Shown here in pieces: positions 51,965 to 63,500 of a stretch of 64,000 nt of DNA (within the stretch, counting starts at the first letter, position 1; the number at the start of each line of letters is the position of its first letter). This stretch comes from Heterobilharzia americana (taxonomy: Eukaryota; Platyhelminthes; Trematoda; Strigeidida; Schistosomatidae). Below the pieces are notes generated by a model. It did not search any database. It saw only the letters and a program-made list of their open reading frames with translations, and had not been told where the DNA came from. The stretch lies in contig OX104134.1 of NCBI GenBank assembly GCA_944470555.2, positions 8,597,248-8,661,247 on the forward strand, in the 5' to 3' direction. The position numbers and the translations under genes were made by a program.

Positions 51965-52145
51965 TGTTATTCATCGTAGACCGACATCAGTTGGAGGATC
52001 AAAGAAAACCTGGGAGCACTGGACAGCTGTTTCGTCCTAGTATGGGACTCCGCAGCACTGTGCACCCACGACCCAACCAGAGATCGAACCCGTGGCCTCA
52101 AAATTCAATTGAACTGGTGCTCATTGGTGACTAGCTTCGAGAAGT
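51965..52145 (-). repeat. tRNA-derived SINE, second subtype, minus copy
   Basis: Minus strand: B box GGTTCGATCTC, then GTCCCATACTAGGACGAAAC, which retains hammerhead-like stem II and GAAA but has GCGGAG in place of the CTGATGA core. It pairs with the opposite-strand copy at 52285-52460. Confidence 0.75.
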
Positions 52146-52284
52146 ATTCCCGAAGTTCCAATGAGAAGTCGTGACCGGTGGAGTCAAAGCCTGATAGTCG
52201 TGAGGACAGATACTCAACGATGACACTGGGTGGCTGTTGTGCTATATCATGAGCTAACAGAAGTTGGAAATATGGAGCATTGGA

Positions 52285-52460
52285 TTCCGCCGAGCCAGTG
52301 GCTCAATGGTAACGCGCTGGCCGCAGAACCTGGAAGTTGCGGGTTCGATCCCTGGTTGGGTCGTGGGTGCACAGTGCTGCGTAGTCCCATACTAGGACGA
52401 AACAGCTGTCCATTGCTCCCAGGTTTCCTTTGATCCTCCAACTGATGTCAGTCTACGATG
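52285..52460 (+). repeat. tRNA-derived SINE, second subtype, plus copy
   Basis: Plus strand: A-box-like TGGCTCAATGGTAACGC, B box GGGTTCGATCCCTGG, then TCCCATACTAGGACGAAAC and a 3' part ending near ATGTCAGTCTACGATGAATA. The best preserved tRNA-like head of the six SINEs here. Confidence 0.8.
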
Positions 52461-52846
52461 AATAAAAACTTGAAATCTAGAACAGCAGACATGAATAAGA
52501 TCATTAATCTAGAAAAAGACTCAGCTGTTGCTATGCATGCGTTAACACACAACCACACAATAGGGTGGGATAAAGCCACCGTACTTAAGTCCAATATACT
52601 TAGGTGGAGAGAGAGACTGGTTACTAAATCTTTGTTCATCGAATCAACATTTGACATGTGTAATAGAAATGACTCAACACCTATACCAGAGATATGGAAA
52701 ATTTTGCTACCAATAAAAACAACTCATATAAAGTGATGTAACTATTAAAATCAAATGTCGAAAGTAGTGTGATTACATTGATATGATTATGAGCAATAAT
52801 ATATGCTCGAAACGTCATGAAGTAAATAATACTAGATCACTGTGTG

Positions 52847-53040
52847 TTATAAATCAAATAAACAAATATAATATGAAATTGATCTTACTTTAAATGCAAA
52901 ACATCTGACTATACTGAGTCTGAAATTTAGTGGTATGAAACTTAGAGGATGTTCATAGTATGCCTTAGTCATTGATTTTCCGTTTCTATGTTTTTTTATG
53001 GAGCCATCCTCTTTCCTTGTAGCTAACAATCCGAAAATCT
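52847..53040 (-). pseudogene. Penelope-like RT fragment, minus copy
   Basis: Minus strand MLATRKEDGSIKK, then LSFIPLNFRLSIVRCFAFK and VRSIS, matching the post-catalytic RT region seen at 10240-10400 (MTRNKDGS, FLPIKYKGNIIRCLAFRVRS). It abuts the right terminal repeat of the 51.4-kb element. Confidence 0.65.
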
Positions 53041-53801
53041 GTGTGGAATTACTGATTTCACAATCACATATAGAAAGAGTAGATGTATGATGACGGAGGA
53101 ATAATGTAACATCAAATCATGATAATCATATGCTGATCAAATTTAAGTTTTTTATTCTGTCGACAAACTGAAAAGTGTATTTGACTCTATATTTCGTCAG
53201 CTCTTCACGCAAAGGTTGAAGTAATTGTCCACCCATCTTGTGATCGCACAGTTAAGTGAGTTAGTCAAGTCGACGATTGAACGAAGGGACACCACAGGTT
53301 TATTGATATCTCGTTAAGTCATTCATCTATGGAATCGTGCTGACTTTGAATTCCAACTTCTCAGATGTGGTGGACGAAACTTCCCTATCATCTCTGAGTT
53401 TCTTTAGTGAGACAGTTACATCGTTTTACTTTATCGCTTTGACCTTTCGTCGACCATTGTTTCTAAAATCTTCTTTCGTCCTGCAATACTGGATGTATTT
53501 TTATTGTCATCATTCCTCTTCACAAATAAAACTGCCTATCGTTCATCAAATCTAGTGATGACGATGTTTCTACCTATTCTGAATCCTTTGATAACCTCGT
53601 GATACCACCTAGTAAGAATACCTACTCTCATATCCTTATTGCTTTTTGTGCTGATCGCAGCAGTTGACTAGAATTTATTCAAATCTTTCCAACTCTACAC
53701 TAAATACACTACAACCAAACTAGTTATTTTCACTAAAACGTGTCCAGACTGTACATGCAAACGTATATTTCGTCAATTTGTTCTTGATTGTTGCAAAATT
53801 T

Positions 53802-53976
53802 AGGTTGTAATTTATTGAGTAGTAATAATTACGAATGTGAGCCTCAGGACTTGCTGGAAATTCGTGGTTTGGCATTTGACTTTCTAAACCCCCTAACAGA
53901 AGAAAGTGAAAATTTCAAGTTTCAAGAGATGGAATTAAATGACAATTCTGTTAGCGATCTCAAGCAGTTTCTGTAA
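53802..53976 (+). CDS. Candidate last exon of an unidentified plus-strand gene
   Basis: After the acceptor TTGCAAAATTTAG there is an open, compositionally protein-like stretch (CEPQDLLEIRGLAFDFLNPL and acidic residues, ending SVSDLKQFL) to a TAA at 53974-53976. An AATAAA polyadenylation signal follows at 54025-54030. No homologous family is recognised and no upstream exon was identified with confidence. Confidence 0.33.
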
Positions 53977-54945
53977 AACGTTCTGTCGTATATACGGATT
54001 ACAGTAAATTATTCAAGCAGTTTTAATAAACAGAATGCATTATATCGATCTATATTCAACCAATTATTGTACACTATCAGCAAACGAATAAGGATTTTCC
54101 TTTAAAATATTCAGGCTGTGCTGCTGCTTTGAATGACCGATAGTCATGTAAGAAATAGTACAATACAATGCTAACTTGATAAAGATATTCATCTTCTGTA
54201 CTTTCTAAATCCTACTGGTGCTACTTCATGTCTTGGATAAGTTAAGCAAACAACCAGATCCACGAAGGAATATCTTTCTTACCTTTCATTATTTTCAGTG
54301 TAAGTTTATTTTACACAGTCCAACACATATGTGCTAATGAATCATTAACTACTCTAGTGTTGCATAGATGCTGAAGTCAGCCCCTTTGTAACACAAAGAC
54401 CAAGCTGAAGCCAATTAAAGTGGGCGGAGGGAGGGGTAATATGTGGAATTAGTCATCTTCAGCTGGCAGTCATTATGAAAATATTTTAAGTAAAGTAAAT
54501 TACACCTGATGTTTAGATACTTACAGATAATACAATACTGCAAAATGAGTTGTTTTTAGAAAAAATGAAGGCTACATTGCAGACAGAAAATGATTACCTT
54601 ATAAACTTTTATTCATTATGGACTATATTCCCTTAAGGTGGTGAATCCAGTCTTTCTAACAGATGAAAAGATAGGAAAAGGAGCATCTGTAATAACCTTG
54701 TGATGAATGTTCACTACGACTTTTCTCTCTTTTCAATAATTAATTCTAAATGATATAGTTAGTTTAAAATGTGGTAAGGTAAACAGCACCATCAAGGCAT
54801 TGAAGCACTTGATATTATTATTAATGTTTACTTATGTGTACAATCTGACAGTAAATCATAATATTTGAGTTGTGAAATTTTATATGCAGAATTTTTGTTT
54901 CGAATTATCTGATATTTTAGTTTTAATTAAAAGAGTTGCAATTCA

Positions 54946-55430
54946 TTGATTCTGCTGGTTAATGAAGTTCATATACTGCAAAAATCTACTCTGAATTCGA
55001 CTGTAACAAATCAACATCTGTCTGTTCTATATTTAAACGAAACAACTTTGCTTCGTAGTTATTTCGTAACAAAAATCAAGCACAAATTTCTATTGCATAG
55101 TGAACATTTCTTTAGTGACAGTAACTTATGCAGTACAAGTTCTAAGTTAAGTGACCTCAGAACAACGGAGTTAGAGAATTCTAGTGACTATCAAACTAGA
55201 TATCTCATCTCACCTTTGTGTAGTACATGGTTAGTCATAAGTGTAGTCGGTACATTGGTACAGTAAATCAATTTTATTGTCAGAGACATCCATTGTTTCA
55301 TTCAGACTACGAAAACACTAACATGAGCATATGTGATACTAAAGCTTGTGACATAACACTGGGGAATAATGAAGTAAACATTGGACTTATTTCTAGCAAA
55401 GAGAATTACTTAAGTTTCAGTATACTTTGA
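54946..55430 (+). CDS. Overlapping open frames, possible frameshifted exon
   Basis: Two plus-strand open frames of 106 and 67 codons overlap at 55227-55266. Both have a Ser/Thr/Asn-rich, protein-like composition, suggesting one coding stretch broken by an indel near 55230. No family match, no start context and no clear splice sites were found, so random open frames remain possible. Confidence 0.22.
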
Positions 55431-56024
55431 TGATTCCGTGAAACATTTTCACCACAAGTTCCGTTCAGTTACTTATGTAGCCTGGTGTGTCGAATACAAT
55501 GTTTCTATGTAATGCTGGATCTCAGGAGCGTAGAGCTACGGCCTTTCGACATAACAAATCAACATCATCAATATCAAACATGTTGCAATAACCAAGTTCC
55601 TTCTGATTTCAATTCTCCATTATGATTCGATAACTCTTGAAAGGTGAATGAAAGAAAACTTATTACGGATTCCGATGCCATATAACAACCCAGAAGTGAC
55701 AACATCGTTTTTTGTTATTTGACAATTGGCTGAATAGTTTCCTTACTTCATTTTCTCAGGCAAACTTTATGCAAAACGTAAGATTGAGGCGACAAAAGCC
55801 ACTAGGCTTAGAGCTGCAGATAATCAATCTTTGTATGAATGAAGTGAATAAACTCATTGATAAATCAGCAATACACGTTGACTAAGAAAGGATGGAGATT
55901 GTGTGTTAGCTAACTACACTCTAAAAACTTAAGCTAATCAACATGATGATTGCGATAACATCCTTCAGTAATCGGTAAATGCAGATAATCCCTGGTCATG
56001 TTCCCCTCGTTATTAGTTACACAC

Positions 56025-56109
56025 CTCAGTGAACAGCTTTGGTAACAGTGATTTCAGGATATATACAGACTCCTTCAATCTGTTACTGTCTGTTAAGTAG
56101 ACTGAGTGA
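56025..56109 (-). CDS. Candidate exon, LARGE-like copy 2, second domain
   Basis: An 85-bp stretch (1 base plus 28 codons) between TACACTTTAG and GAG|GTGTGT. It encodes HSVYLTDSNRLKESVYIL, resembling the LARGE SLALYLSDAEAQQFL segment. Both splice signals are present and the strand is right. The match is short, so confidence is moderate. Confidence 0.42.
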
Positions 56110-59100
56110 CTAAAGTGTAAACTAAGAGCTGTCTTCGAATTCTTCGTTCGGACGTCAAGAGAAGCATTTCTCGATCTGTTTGCTCTGCAGATATCTACCA
56201 ATAGTTGTGTCTGCTCAGTTAGTTAGGTGAGAGGAACGCATAGCAGGGAGACACTGCTACCCATATACTTAGTATCCCTTGGATGAGCAGAAAATCTTCA
56301 GTGAGATTTGTGTAACAGTTATTTAGATTTGGCTTAGCCATACTATTGAAGCTGCAGTTAAGTTAAATCCTTATTTTTAAGGTAAATACGTTGGAGAATC
56401 CTACAAACGGCACAAATGTTTTGGCTGTGATTACGTCACCCATACACACTACCATGAAACATTTCATATAGTGCATGTAAATGCTGGTGAGAAAAAGAAT
56501 GAGTGACAGGGATACCCTGTGCAAACAGGCTGTCATTTGCATCAAGCCAAGGGCAGGCAATGACTAATTTATCGACTGGAGTATTTAGATGTAGAAAACC
56601 TGAAGGCATATTTCAATTCCACTGGTATTTTGTAATCCAATATCCTGTCAGTAGAATTCAAACGCTTCATTATAGTTTCAGGCTTGATCTGTGTTCAGTC
56701 GTAGCAATGTCCCATTCACTGTCAGCTAACAGCACATCGGTATGAAATCTCATTGAACCTGTTGAGCATAATCAAGAAATAAAGGTATAAAAGCAAACAC
56801 AACTTGCCTGACAACAGGTATGTTGCTGTTCCCCCTAAGTATTTTACATTTATGATATATACTACTAGTTAATCATCGCACGAAGTGCAGTGCGTTCCTG
56901 TGACAAACCACTTAATCCAGTTGCCACACCATGAACTTAACCAATAGAATTTAGTCACTAGTGAGCAGCGACGACTAGATAGCTGCACTGACTAACTATT
57001 GTTGACGCGATTGTGTATGTAGTTCACTCCCACAGGGTGTCTATTATGGCTTGAATATCTTAGTAGTGAAGTTTCCAAACTTTTCTCTAAGTAACACAAA
57101 TTCGACACACAAACGAAACACCAGTTTCACGATGGTTGAAGATCTACCTTCCTGGTGCTTGTCAGTATACAGGAAACTTAGGTTCAGGGTTTCCCGACGA
57201 ACAACTATTAACATCTAACATGTAAATACAGTGCACTTTAGTTTTGTGTCCCATAGCTTGCTGACTATATTTCAAATCTGATCGATTTAGTTCAGTCAGT
57301 ATTACAGATTTGGCAGCTACATCGGTTACAATCCAGTGAGTCGTTTTCGTGCATCATTTACTAAGACTTAGGACAAGTGATAGTCTGTCAAGGTGATTGG
57401 TGGTAGAATCTCCGACTTCAGTAATGAACAAATTAGGATTAAGTTACAATCGAAATATTGTATTCCCTAGATGCACCTCAGTGATACATATTGATAAACA
57501 TGAAACCATGGTACAGGGTTACCTACTGACTGACTCCTAACATCTAAAACAAAATCTGAATTAATTAATTTAAATATCCCCACAGATTATTCAGAACAAG
57601 AATAATTTGAGCGAATAATTGTTTTCAATAACTTCTTCTTTAGGCTCTTCAGTTCAAAAGAAATATGTACATTCGCTTTGTTTACCTTGGCCCACAACAG
57701 AGTCGACATGTTCTTTCTGCACTTTCCTACCATAAATTGCACATTTTAACCTCTTATCCCTTTCTTCTATACTGTCATTACTAGATTGATAAACATTCAT
57801 TTTCTTATGTCATAAGTTTTACACCCTTTTTTATTCATGACACAACCTGTATTCATTTTCAACCGTGACGTAATACTTCCCATTTGATATTCTGGAACAA
57901 TTCGATCCAATGAAACAATGGAGAATTGCAAGTATATAAATAAATAGTAATTAACCACTACCCGTTGTACAAGATGTGGCTATCGTTCCTCCGTGGCATA
58001 GTGGGTAACGTCTTGACTTTTGAAACCATGGGTACGAGGTTTGAGTTTCTGTGGGAACAACACCACTCGGCCCTGGGGTGCAAGTGTGTCCAGCTGACGA
58101 GCCCCAAATAGGACGAAACGCACGTACTGGATTTCTCTGCTAGCCACAACCAACTAAACTACCATAATTGACATTCAGGCAATATAGAGGCATCCGCACT
58201 GGAGCCCATATGCCAATAGATGTCGAACAACTCGATCAAGTGAAACAACGGAGAATTACAAGTATATCAATGAATAGTAATAATTCTCTATTGCGTTATA
58301 GTATTCACATGATTTTCATCCCACTTGAATATAACTCATCACTATATAATTATTATTTAACCCTTAGTAAAAAAACACGCATCCATGACACAATAAATGT
58401 ATATAAATGAATCACTATCTGTAGATTTTGCCTCCTCATTTCGTAATTGTTCTGTCAATATTGATTTCATTGCACAACTAACTCACTAGACTGATAACTA
58501 TTCCAACATTCTATTCGATTTGATCTCCATTCACCCATAACACTGACTGTTTCAATATAGTAAAAATTGTACATCATGCTTTATTTCAGGTATTGTATTT
58601 CAATTATTCTCACGGATATATAACTGTAGAGCCTGAAGAAGAAATAATTGAAAACAATTGTTTGCACAAATTATTCCTGTTCTAAAATTTAATTACGTTT
58701 CATTCTTGTTAATCCTAATCTCTAAGGTAAGTAGGATGAGATGTTTGAGTTACTGTCATGACTTGATTATCAGAAAACCAGTTAATCATCAGCAAATGGT
58801 TGTTATATGAAGATTTTTCAGCAAAATCTCAGGAGGTACAAACAGGAAATGTGCTTACCTGAGACACCACCACAATGCCGATTATGGGCTGTGAAGGAAT
58901 CCATGGCAACATGAGTACTTATGGTCGAAAACGAATTTCACATGCGTATCATAGGAAATTCTTACACTGGTACAACTAAATAATTTAGGCTTCTTTTGTG
59001 CCTTCTAATCAATGTAACCGAAACATCCAACCTGCAGGAATTCTAACATACAAGTGGCTAAATATTGTATGTGTCCTGCCACTAGAAATAAACTACTTCA

Positions 59101-59460
59101 AAGAAAATGAAAGTGCATAGAAATTGTATTCTTTATAAGTGAAATTAATAGAGATAATAATTGAATGTGTTCAGTGGTTTACTCTCACTTACTTTCAAGT
59201 ACTGTATCTGACCGATCAATGTTCTCAGTTGACAGAAAGCGCTTATCTTTCTTATCTTCTGGCTTTAAGTGATGATTAATATGTACGATTTTGGGTTGTT
59301 TAACAATCGTGGAATAATTGCGTTTTCTTAATTCAACTGGACTCAACCAACCGACAGGACACCTGAATTTGTCTGATCCATCACTTAGTTGAACATTCCA
59401 TTGACATGGAATTTCATATAAAAGATCTTTGTATTTAAACACAATGGCGTTCATTATGTC
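56025..59460 (-). CDS. LARGE-like glycosyltransferase, copy 2 (partial)
   Basis: A second gene of the same family, tandem and in the same orientation as copy 1. The secure part is exon 59193-59460. Two smaller splice-bounded stretches follow in the direction of transcription: 58859-58888 and 56025-56109. Exons encoding the first part of the GT8 domain are not present between 59460 and the right edge, so they lie beyond the window; the RTE element at 60.5-63.8 kb would sit in the intervening intron. Exons for the C-terminal half were not identified to the left and may be hidden among retroelements at 30-56 kb. Confidence 0.6.
57975..58155 (+). repeat. tRNA-derived SINE with hammerhead motif
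   Basis: Plus strand: a tRNA-like part (A-box-like TGGCATAGTGGG, B-box-like GGTTTGAGTTT), then a hammerhead at 58086-58138. It has CTGACGA, CCCCAAATAGG stem-loop II, GAAA, stem III CGC/ACG, triplet GTA and stem I CCAG/CTGG. All core positions needed for cleavage appear to be present, with GUA in place of GUC. Confidence 0.82.
58859..58888 (-). CDS. Weak candidate micro-exon, LARGE-like copy 2
   Basis: Thirty bases between CTTCACAG and GTAAGCAC encoding PIIGIVVVSQ. This could match the DVTLVAQ strand that starts the second LARGE domain. An upstream acceptor would make it 56 bases. Schistosomes do use micro-exons, but the match is too short to be firm. Confidence 0.28.
59193..59460 (-). CDS. 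LARGE-like copy 2 exon: end of GT8 domain
   Basis: A 268-bp exon (89 codons plus 1 base) with acceptor ATTCTAG and donor AAA|GTAAGTGAG. It begins DIMNAIVFKYKDLLYE, then IPCQWNVQLSDGSDKFRCP, then KQPKIVHINHHLKPED. PCQWNVQLSD is essentially the LARGE consensus, closer to it than copy 1. It aligns end to end with exon 7334-7598, including the KQPKIVH.NH..KPED block, which is strong evidence for gene duplication. Confidence 0.85.
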
Positions 59461-60542
59461 CTAGAATGCGAAAATGATTGTCAGTGTGATAAAATATGAT
59501 ATGATAAATAGTATTGCTGTCAGTTTACTAGCACATCAGTTACGTGTTTTACTGAACAGAATGATCTGAATAATTGGAAAAATACTTTCTATGTATCGCT
59601 GTTAACTGGCAGTAACCATCCCTTTCGATTCAAGAATTTTGAAACAAAACTAAACTGCGTATTCAATCTCAATGAAAAGTGTTTCGATACAGGTCTTGAA
59701 TCCTTCATCTTTATAGCTCCAAGTCTGAACGCTTGAAAAACTGAGGTACAAATTGAGAAAATAAAACCCAGTTCTTATGTATGTATAGGAGATTCAGAGA
59801 GTAGTCCTTATAACGTCTGTAAGTACACTTGTTAGGTATAAAATACTATTGAATCAAATTGCTTCTAATTCTACTCTCAGCGATAACCGGCGCAATCAAT
59901 GTCACCAAAAGCTTTACAACATAAACACACAGTTGATCCTATATGGATTGACAGCAAACTTGACCAACTTTGTTCATTTCGCAAACAAAAACTTTCATAC
60001 CAATTAGCAGTTTAAGTTCTTATCAAGTTTTCTGATGTTCATTTCGGTTGAGCGGCTGCTTAGTACAGTATGTCTTAGAACTTGTTATTTACCTTTTTGA
60101 ATGACATTGAAGTCATCCTTTTGGTGTACAAGTGTGTGCTTGTGATTTAAAAAAATCTCTAAAACTACCACTAACATCACGATAGCTGTTTTAAGAACAA
60201 GTTAAAACCAGTAGCTTATCTTGTTAGTCATTTTCCTTCTATATTTCCAAACATGTTATTTATCACAATTGTTCATCAAAAACTGTTGATTGGTCTTGTT
60301 TTATCTATCCCATATATACACCTACGACCGTTTGATAAAGGTAATCATGCATTTATATTTTTCGTCACTTTCTAAACTGTCGTCATCCTCATCCTCATCC
60401 TGTACTACAAACGTTTTCCATCAGTTCAAAATCTCTTGGTAAAGTTAATCTCGTTCTAATAAGTAGGGTACTTGAATCACAATGTATGATCAAATTAAAT
60501 AAAGCATGACATTTTCGATTAATGAAAAGTGAATAAATGAAT

Positions 60543-63500
60543 TATTATATTATTATTATTAGTCCCTTGGGTTCCTAGTGGAACATAGGGCTTCAGTAGC
60601 ACGCCTCCAGTGACCTCTGTTCTCTGAGATCTTTTGAACCTGGTTCCACGACAGCCCAGAAGCTCTCATTTCCTCCTCGCACGACCTCCTCCATGTCACC
60701 CTCGGACGTCCAACTCGTCGCTTCCCATGGGGATTCCACTCGAGGGCCTGACGCGTGATGTCCTCAGTCGGCCTTCTCAGTGTATGCCCAATCCATCTCC
60801 ACTTCTTCCTGCATATTTGTTGCGTGATAGGTTCTTGGTTGGTTCGTTCCCAGAGTTCCTTGTTGCTTATTTTTTCTGGCCATCTGATCTTCAGCAGCGA
60901 GCGTAAGCAGTTGTTGATGAATGTCTGTAGTTTATTGGAAATGCCTTTCGTGACGCGCCAAGTCTCTGAGCCATACAAGAGCACTGACTTGACGTTGGTG
61001 TTGAAAATCCGTATCTTGTTCCGCATGCTGAGTGCAGAAGATCTCCACACTGGTTTCAGGCTAATGAATGCCTGTCTTGCTTTTCCGATTCTGACTTTGA
61101 CGTCCTCGTCCGTCCCGCCTGTAGTTGAAACAGTGCTTCCTAGATAAGTGAAGGAGGTTACTTCCTTCAAGTTTCTCCCGTTGACGGTGATTGGAGTTTG
61201 TTGTTGTTGTTGATGGTGGTGGTGCGGTATCTTCATCACTTCTGTCTTCTCTATATTCACCTGAAGTCCCGTCTTAGCTGCCTCCTCTGTCAACTTGTTA
61301 GTTTTTGCCTGCAGATCTTCAAGTTTATGTGACATTAGGCATAAGTCATCGGCGAAATCCAAGTCTTCTAGGTTCTTTTCCGTCGTCCAGTGTATCCCCC
61401 TCTTCTCGCTGCCTACTGTTTGCTGCATGATCCAGTCCACCACAATTAGGAATATCATGGGGGATAGTAGGCAACCTTGTTTCACTCCTGTCTTCACTTC
61501 AAAGGCATCACTGAGCTTCCCATTGTGGATTACTTGGCATGTGGCATCTTCATATAGTTGTTGAATGAGGCGGATAAAGGTTTGCGGTACTCCGTAGTAT
61601 TGAAGCAGTTTCCAAATTACTTCTCGGTCGACGCTGTCAAAGGCCTTCTCAAAGTCGATGAAGTTGAGGTATAGAGCTGATTGCCATTCTACGCTCTGTT
61701 CTATGATGATACGAAGCGTTGCAATTTGGTCAGCACATGATTTGTACTTCCTGAAGCCTGCCTGTTCCGGTCGCAGTTTTGAATCCAGTGCGTCTTTAAG
61801 CCTCTCCAGGATGATGCGGCTTAATATTTTACTTGGGGTGGATAGGAGAGTGATTCCTCGCCAGTTCTTGCAAGCACTGAGGTCTCCCTTCTTCGGCAGT
61901 TTGACAAGGTAACCCTTCTTCCAATCGTCAGGTACCTTCTCTTCCCTCCACACCTTCTGCAATAGTGGTGTGAGCATGTCCGCTGTTGTCTCTGCATCTG
62001 TTCTCAGTGCTTCTGGCGGTATTCCATCTGGTCCTGCTGCTTTCCCGCATTTCAGTAGCTTTATGGCGTTCAGGACTTCCATTTTCGTTGGGGGATTTAT
62101 GTTCACTTGTAATTCAGCGGCTGCAGGTGGTATTTCTGGACGAAGTGCAGGTGGTGGTCGATTCAAGAGCTTCTTGAAGTGGTCGGCCCATCGTTTCCTC
62201 TGTTTCTCTTCTTTTGTAATTAAATTTCCTTCTTCATCTTTTATTGGTTTCATCTGTGTTGGTCTCTTCCCTGATAGCAACCTGGTTATTTGATACAATG
62301 TCGTCAGGTCTCTCTTACCTGCAGCCTGTTCTGCTTCACTTGCCAGTGTGTCGTAGAAGTGTCGTTTGTCTTTGCGTGCACTCTTCTTCACTTCTTTATC
62401 CAGTGTTTTATACATTGTGCTCAGTTCCTCTTGTCGTTGAGCATCCTTGCACTGGTTTATCTTCTGCTTCACCATCCTCCTCTCCTCTATCAGCTTCCAG
62501 GTATCCGTCGAGATCCATTCCTTGTCTTCTTTCTTCTTCCTTCCTAATACTGTTGTGCAGGTTTCTTTCCACATAGCTTTCAAAGACTTCCAGTGTTCTT
62601 CTACACAGGTTTCTTCAGGGATGTCCCTCGACGTCTCCCATTTTGTCTTGATGGCTGCTTTGAAGATCTCCTTTGTAGTTTCATCCTTCAGTTTCCGAGT
62701 GTTGTACTTGAATTGAGGTCTATCACCAGCTTCCTTGAAGGCTTTTAACTTGATTTCGAAGGTTCCTTGCACTAGATAGTGGTCTGAACCTACATCTGCT
62801 CCTCTTCTTGACCTTGTGTTAAGTAGACTGCGTCTCCATTTTCTTGAGATTGAGATAAAGTCGATTTGGTTTTTAGTGTGTCCATCTGGTGAAATCCATG
62901 TCGCTTTGTGGATATCCTTGTGCCTGAACACACTGCCTCCAATCACCAAATCGTTGAATGCACAGAATTCTGCAAACAATTCTCCATTCTCATTCATTTC
63001 ACCTAGCGCCTCTCGACCCATGGTTAGTTCTCTTCCCGTGTTGTCCCCTCCCAGTTTGGCATTCATGTCGCCCATTAGAATTTTGATATCGCCAACTGAC
63101 GTCTTGTCCAGTGTTGACTGAAGTTGTCTGTAGAATTCCTCCTTTTTCTCTTGCTCTGCATTATTTGTAGGTGCATAACATTGTATGATTGTGACCTTTC
63201 TTCCTTTTGAGTTGAATCTTGCTGACATGATCCTGGAGGAGATTGGTTCCCACTGCATGAGAGCCTTCGATGCTCTTGAGGACATCATGATAGCCACTCC
63301 CTCAGTGTGCTCGTGGTTGGCGTCTGGGTGACCGGAGTAGATTATTGATTCTCCCGTTGACAGTTTGGAGAGTCCACTCCCATTCCATCTGCTTTCGCAA
63401 ATCCCAAGCACTTCGATGTTATACCTTCTCATCTCCTTTGCAATCTGGGCTGCCTTACTGGGTTCAAACATCGTGCGGACATTCCATGTCCCCACGTTTA

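Larger units (their letters stand above)
51480..52736 (+). pseudogene. Penelope-like GIY-YIG endonuclease region, split by SINEs
   Basis: First part: CLNDRARKLTSQSKDLNKEL, then IELPYKEGTSETLRRIL, VAFKPTNSLRDKL, and IIYQIPCNDC, where GIY-YIG domains begin; RIAEHR follows. Second part, after the SINE pair: AVAMHALTHNHTIGWDKA, RWRERLVTKSLFIE and CNRNDSTPIPEIW, the expected end. The frame breaks near 51808 and 51875. The element is inactive. Confidence 0.72.
51355..52890 (+). mobile_element. Penelope-like element piece with terminal inverted repeats
   Basis: Left terminal repeat 51355-51478 and right terminal repeat 52770-52890 are inverted copies (GCGTTTCGAGCATAAATTAT / ATAATATATGCTCGAAACG), each with outer sequence TTTGTTTATTTGAT. 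Between them lie the C-terminal coding part (51480-51900, 52470-52736) and two SINEs. The body is 5'-truncated right at the left repeat. Inverted terminal repeats next to a 5'-truncated body are known for Penelope-type insertions. Confidence 0.75.
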
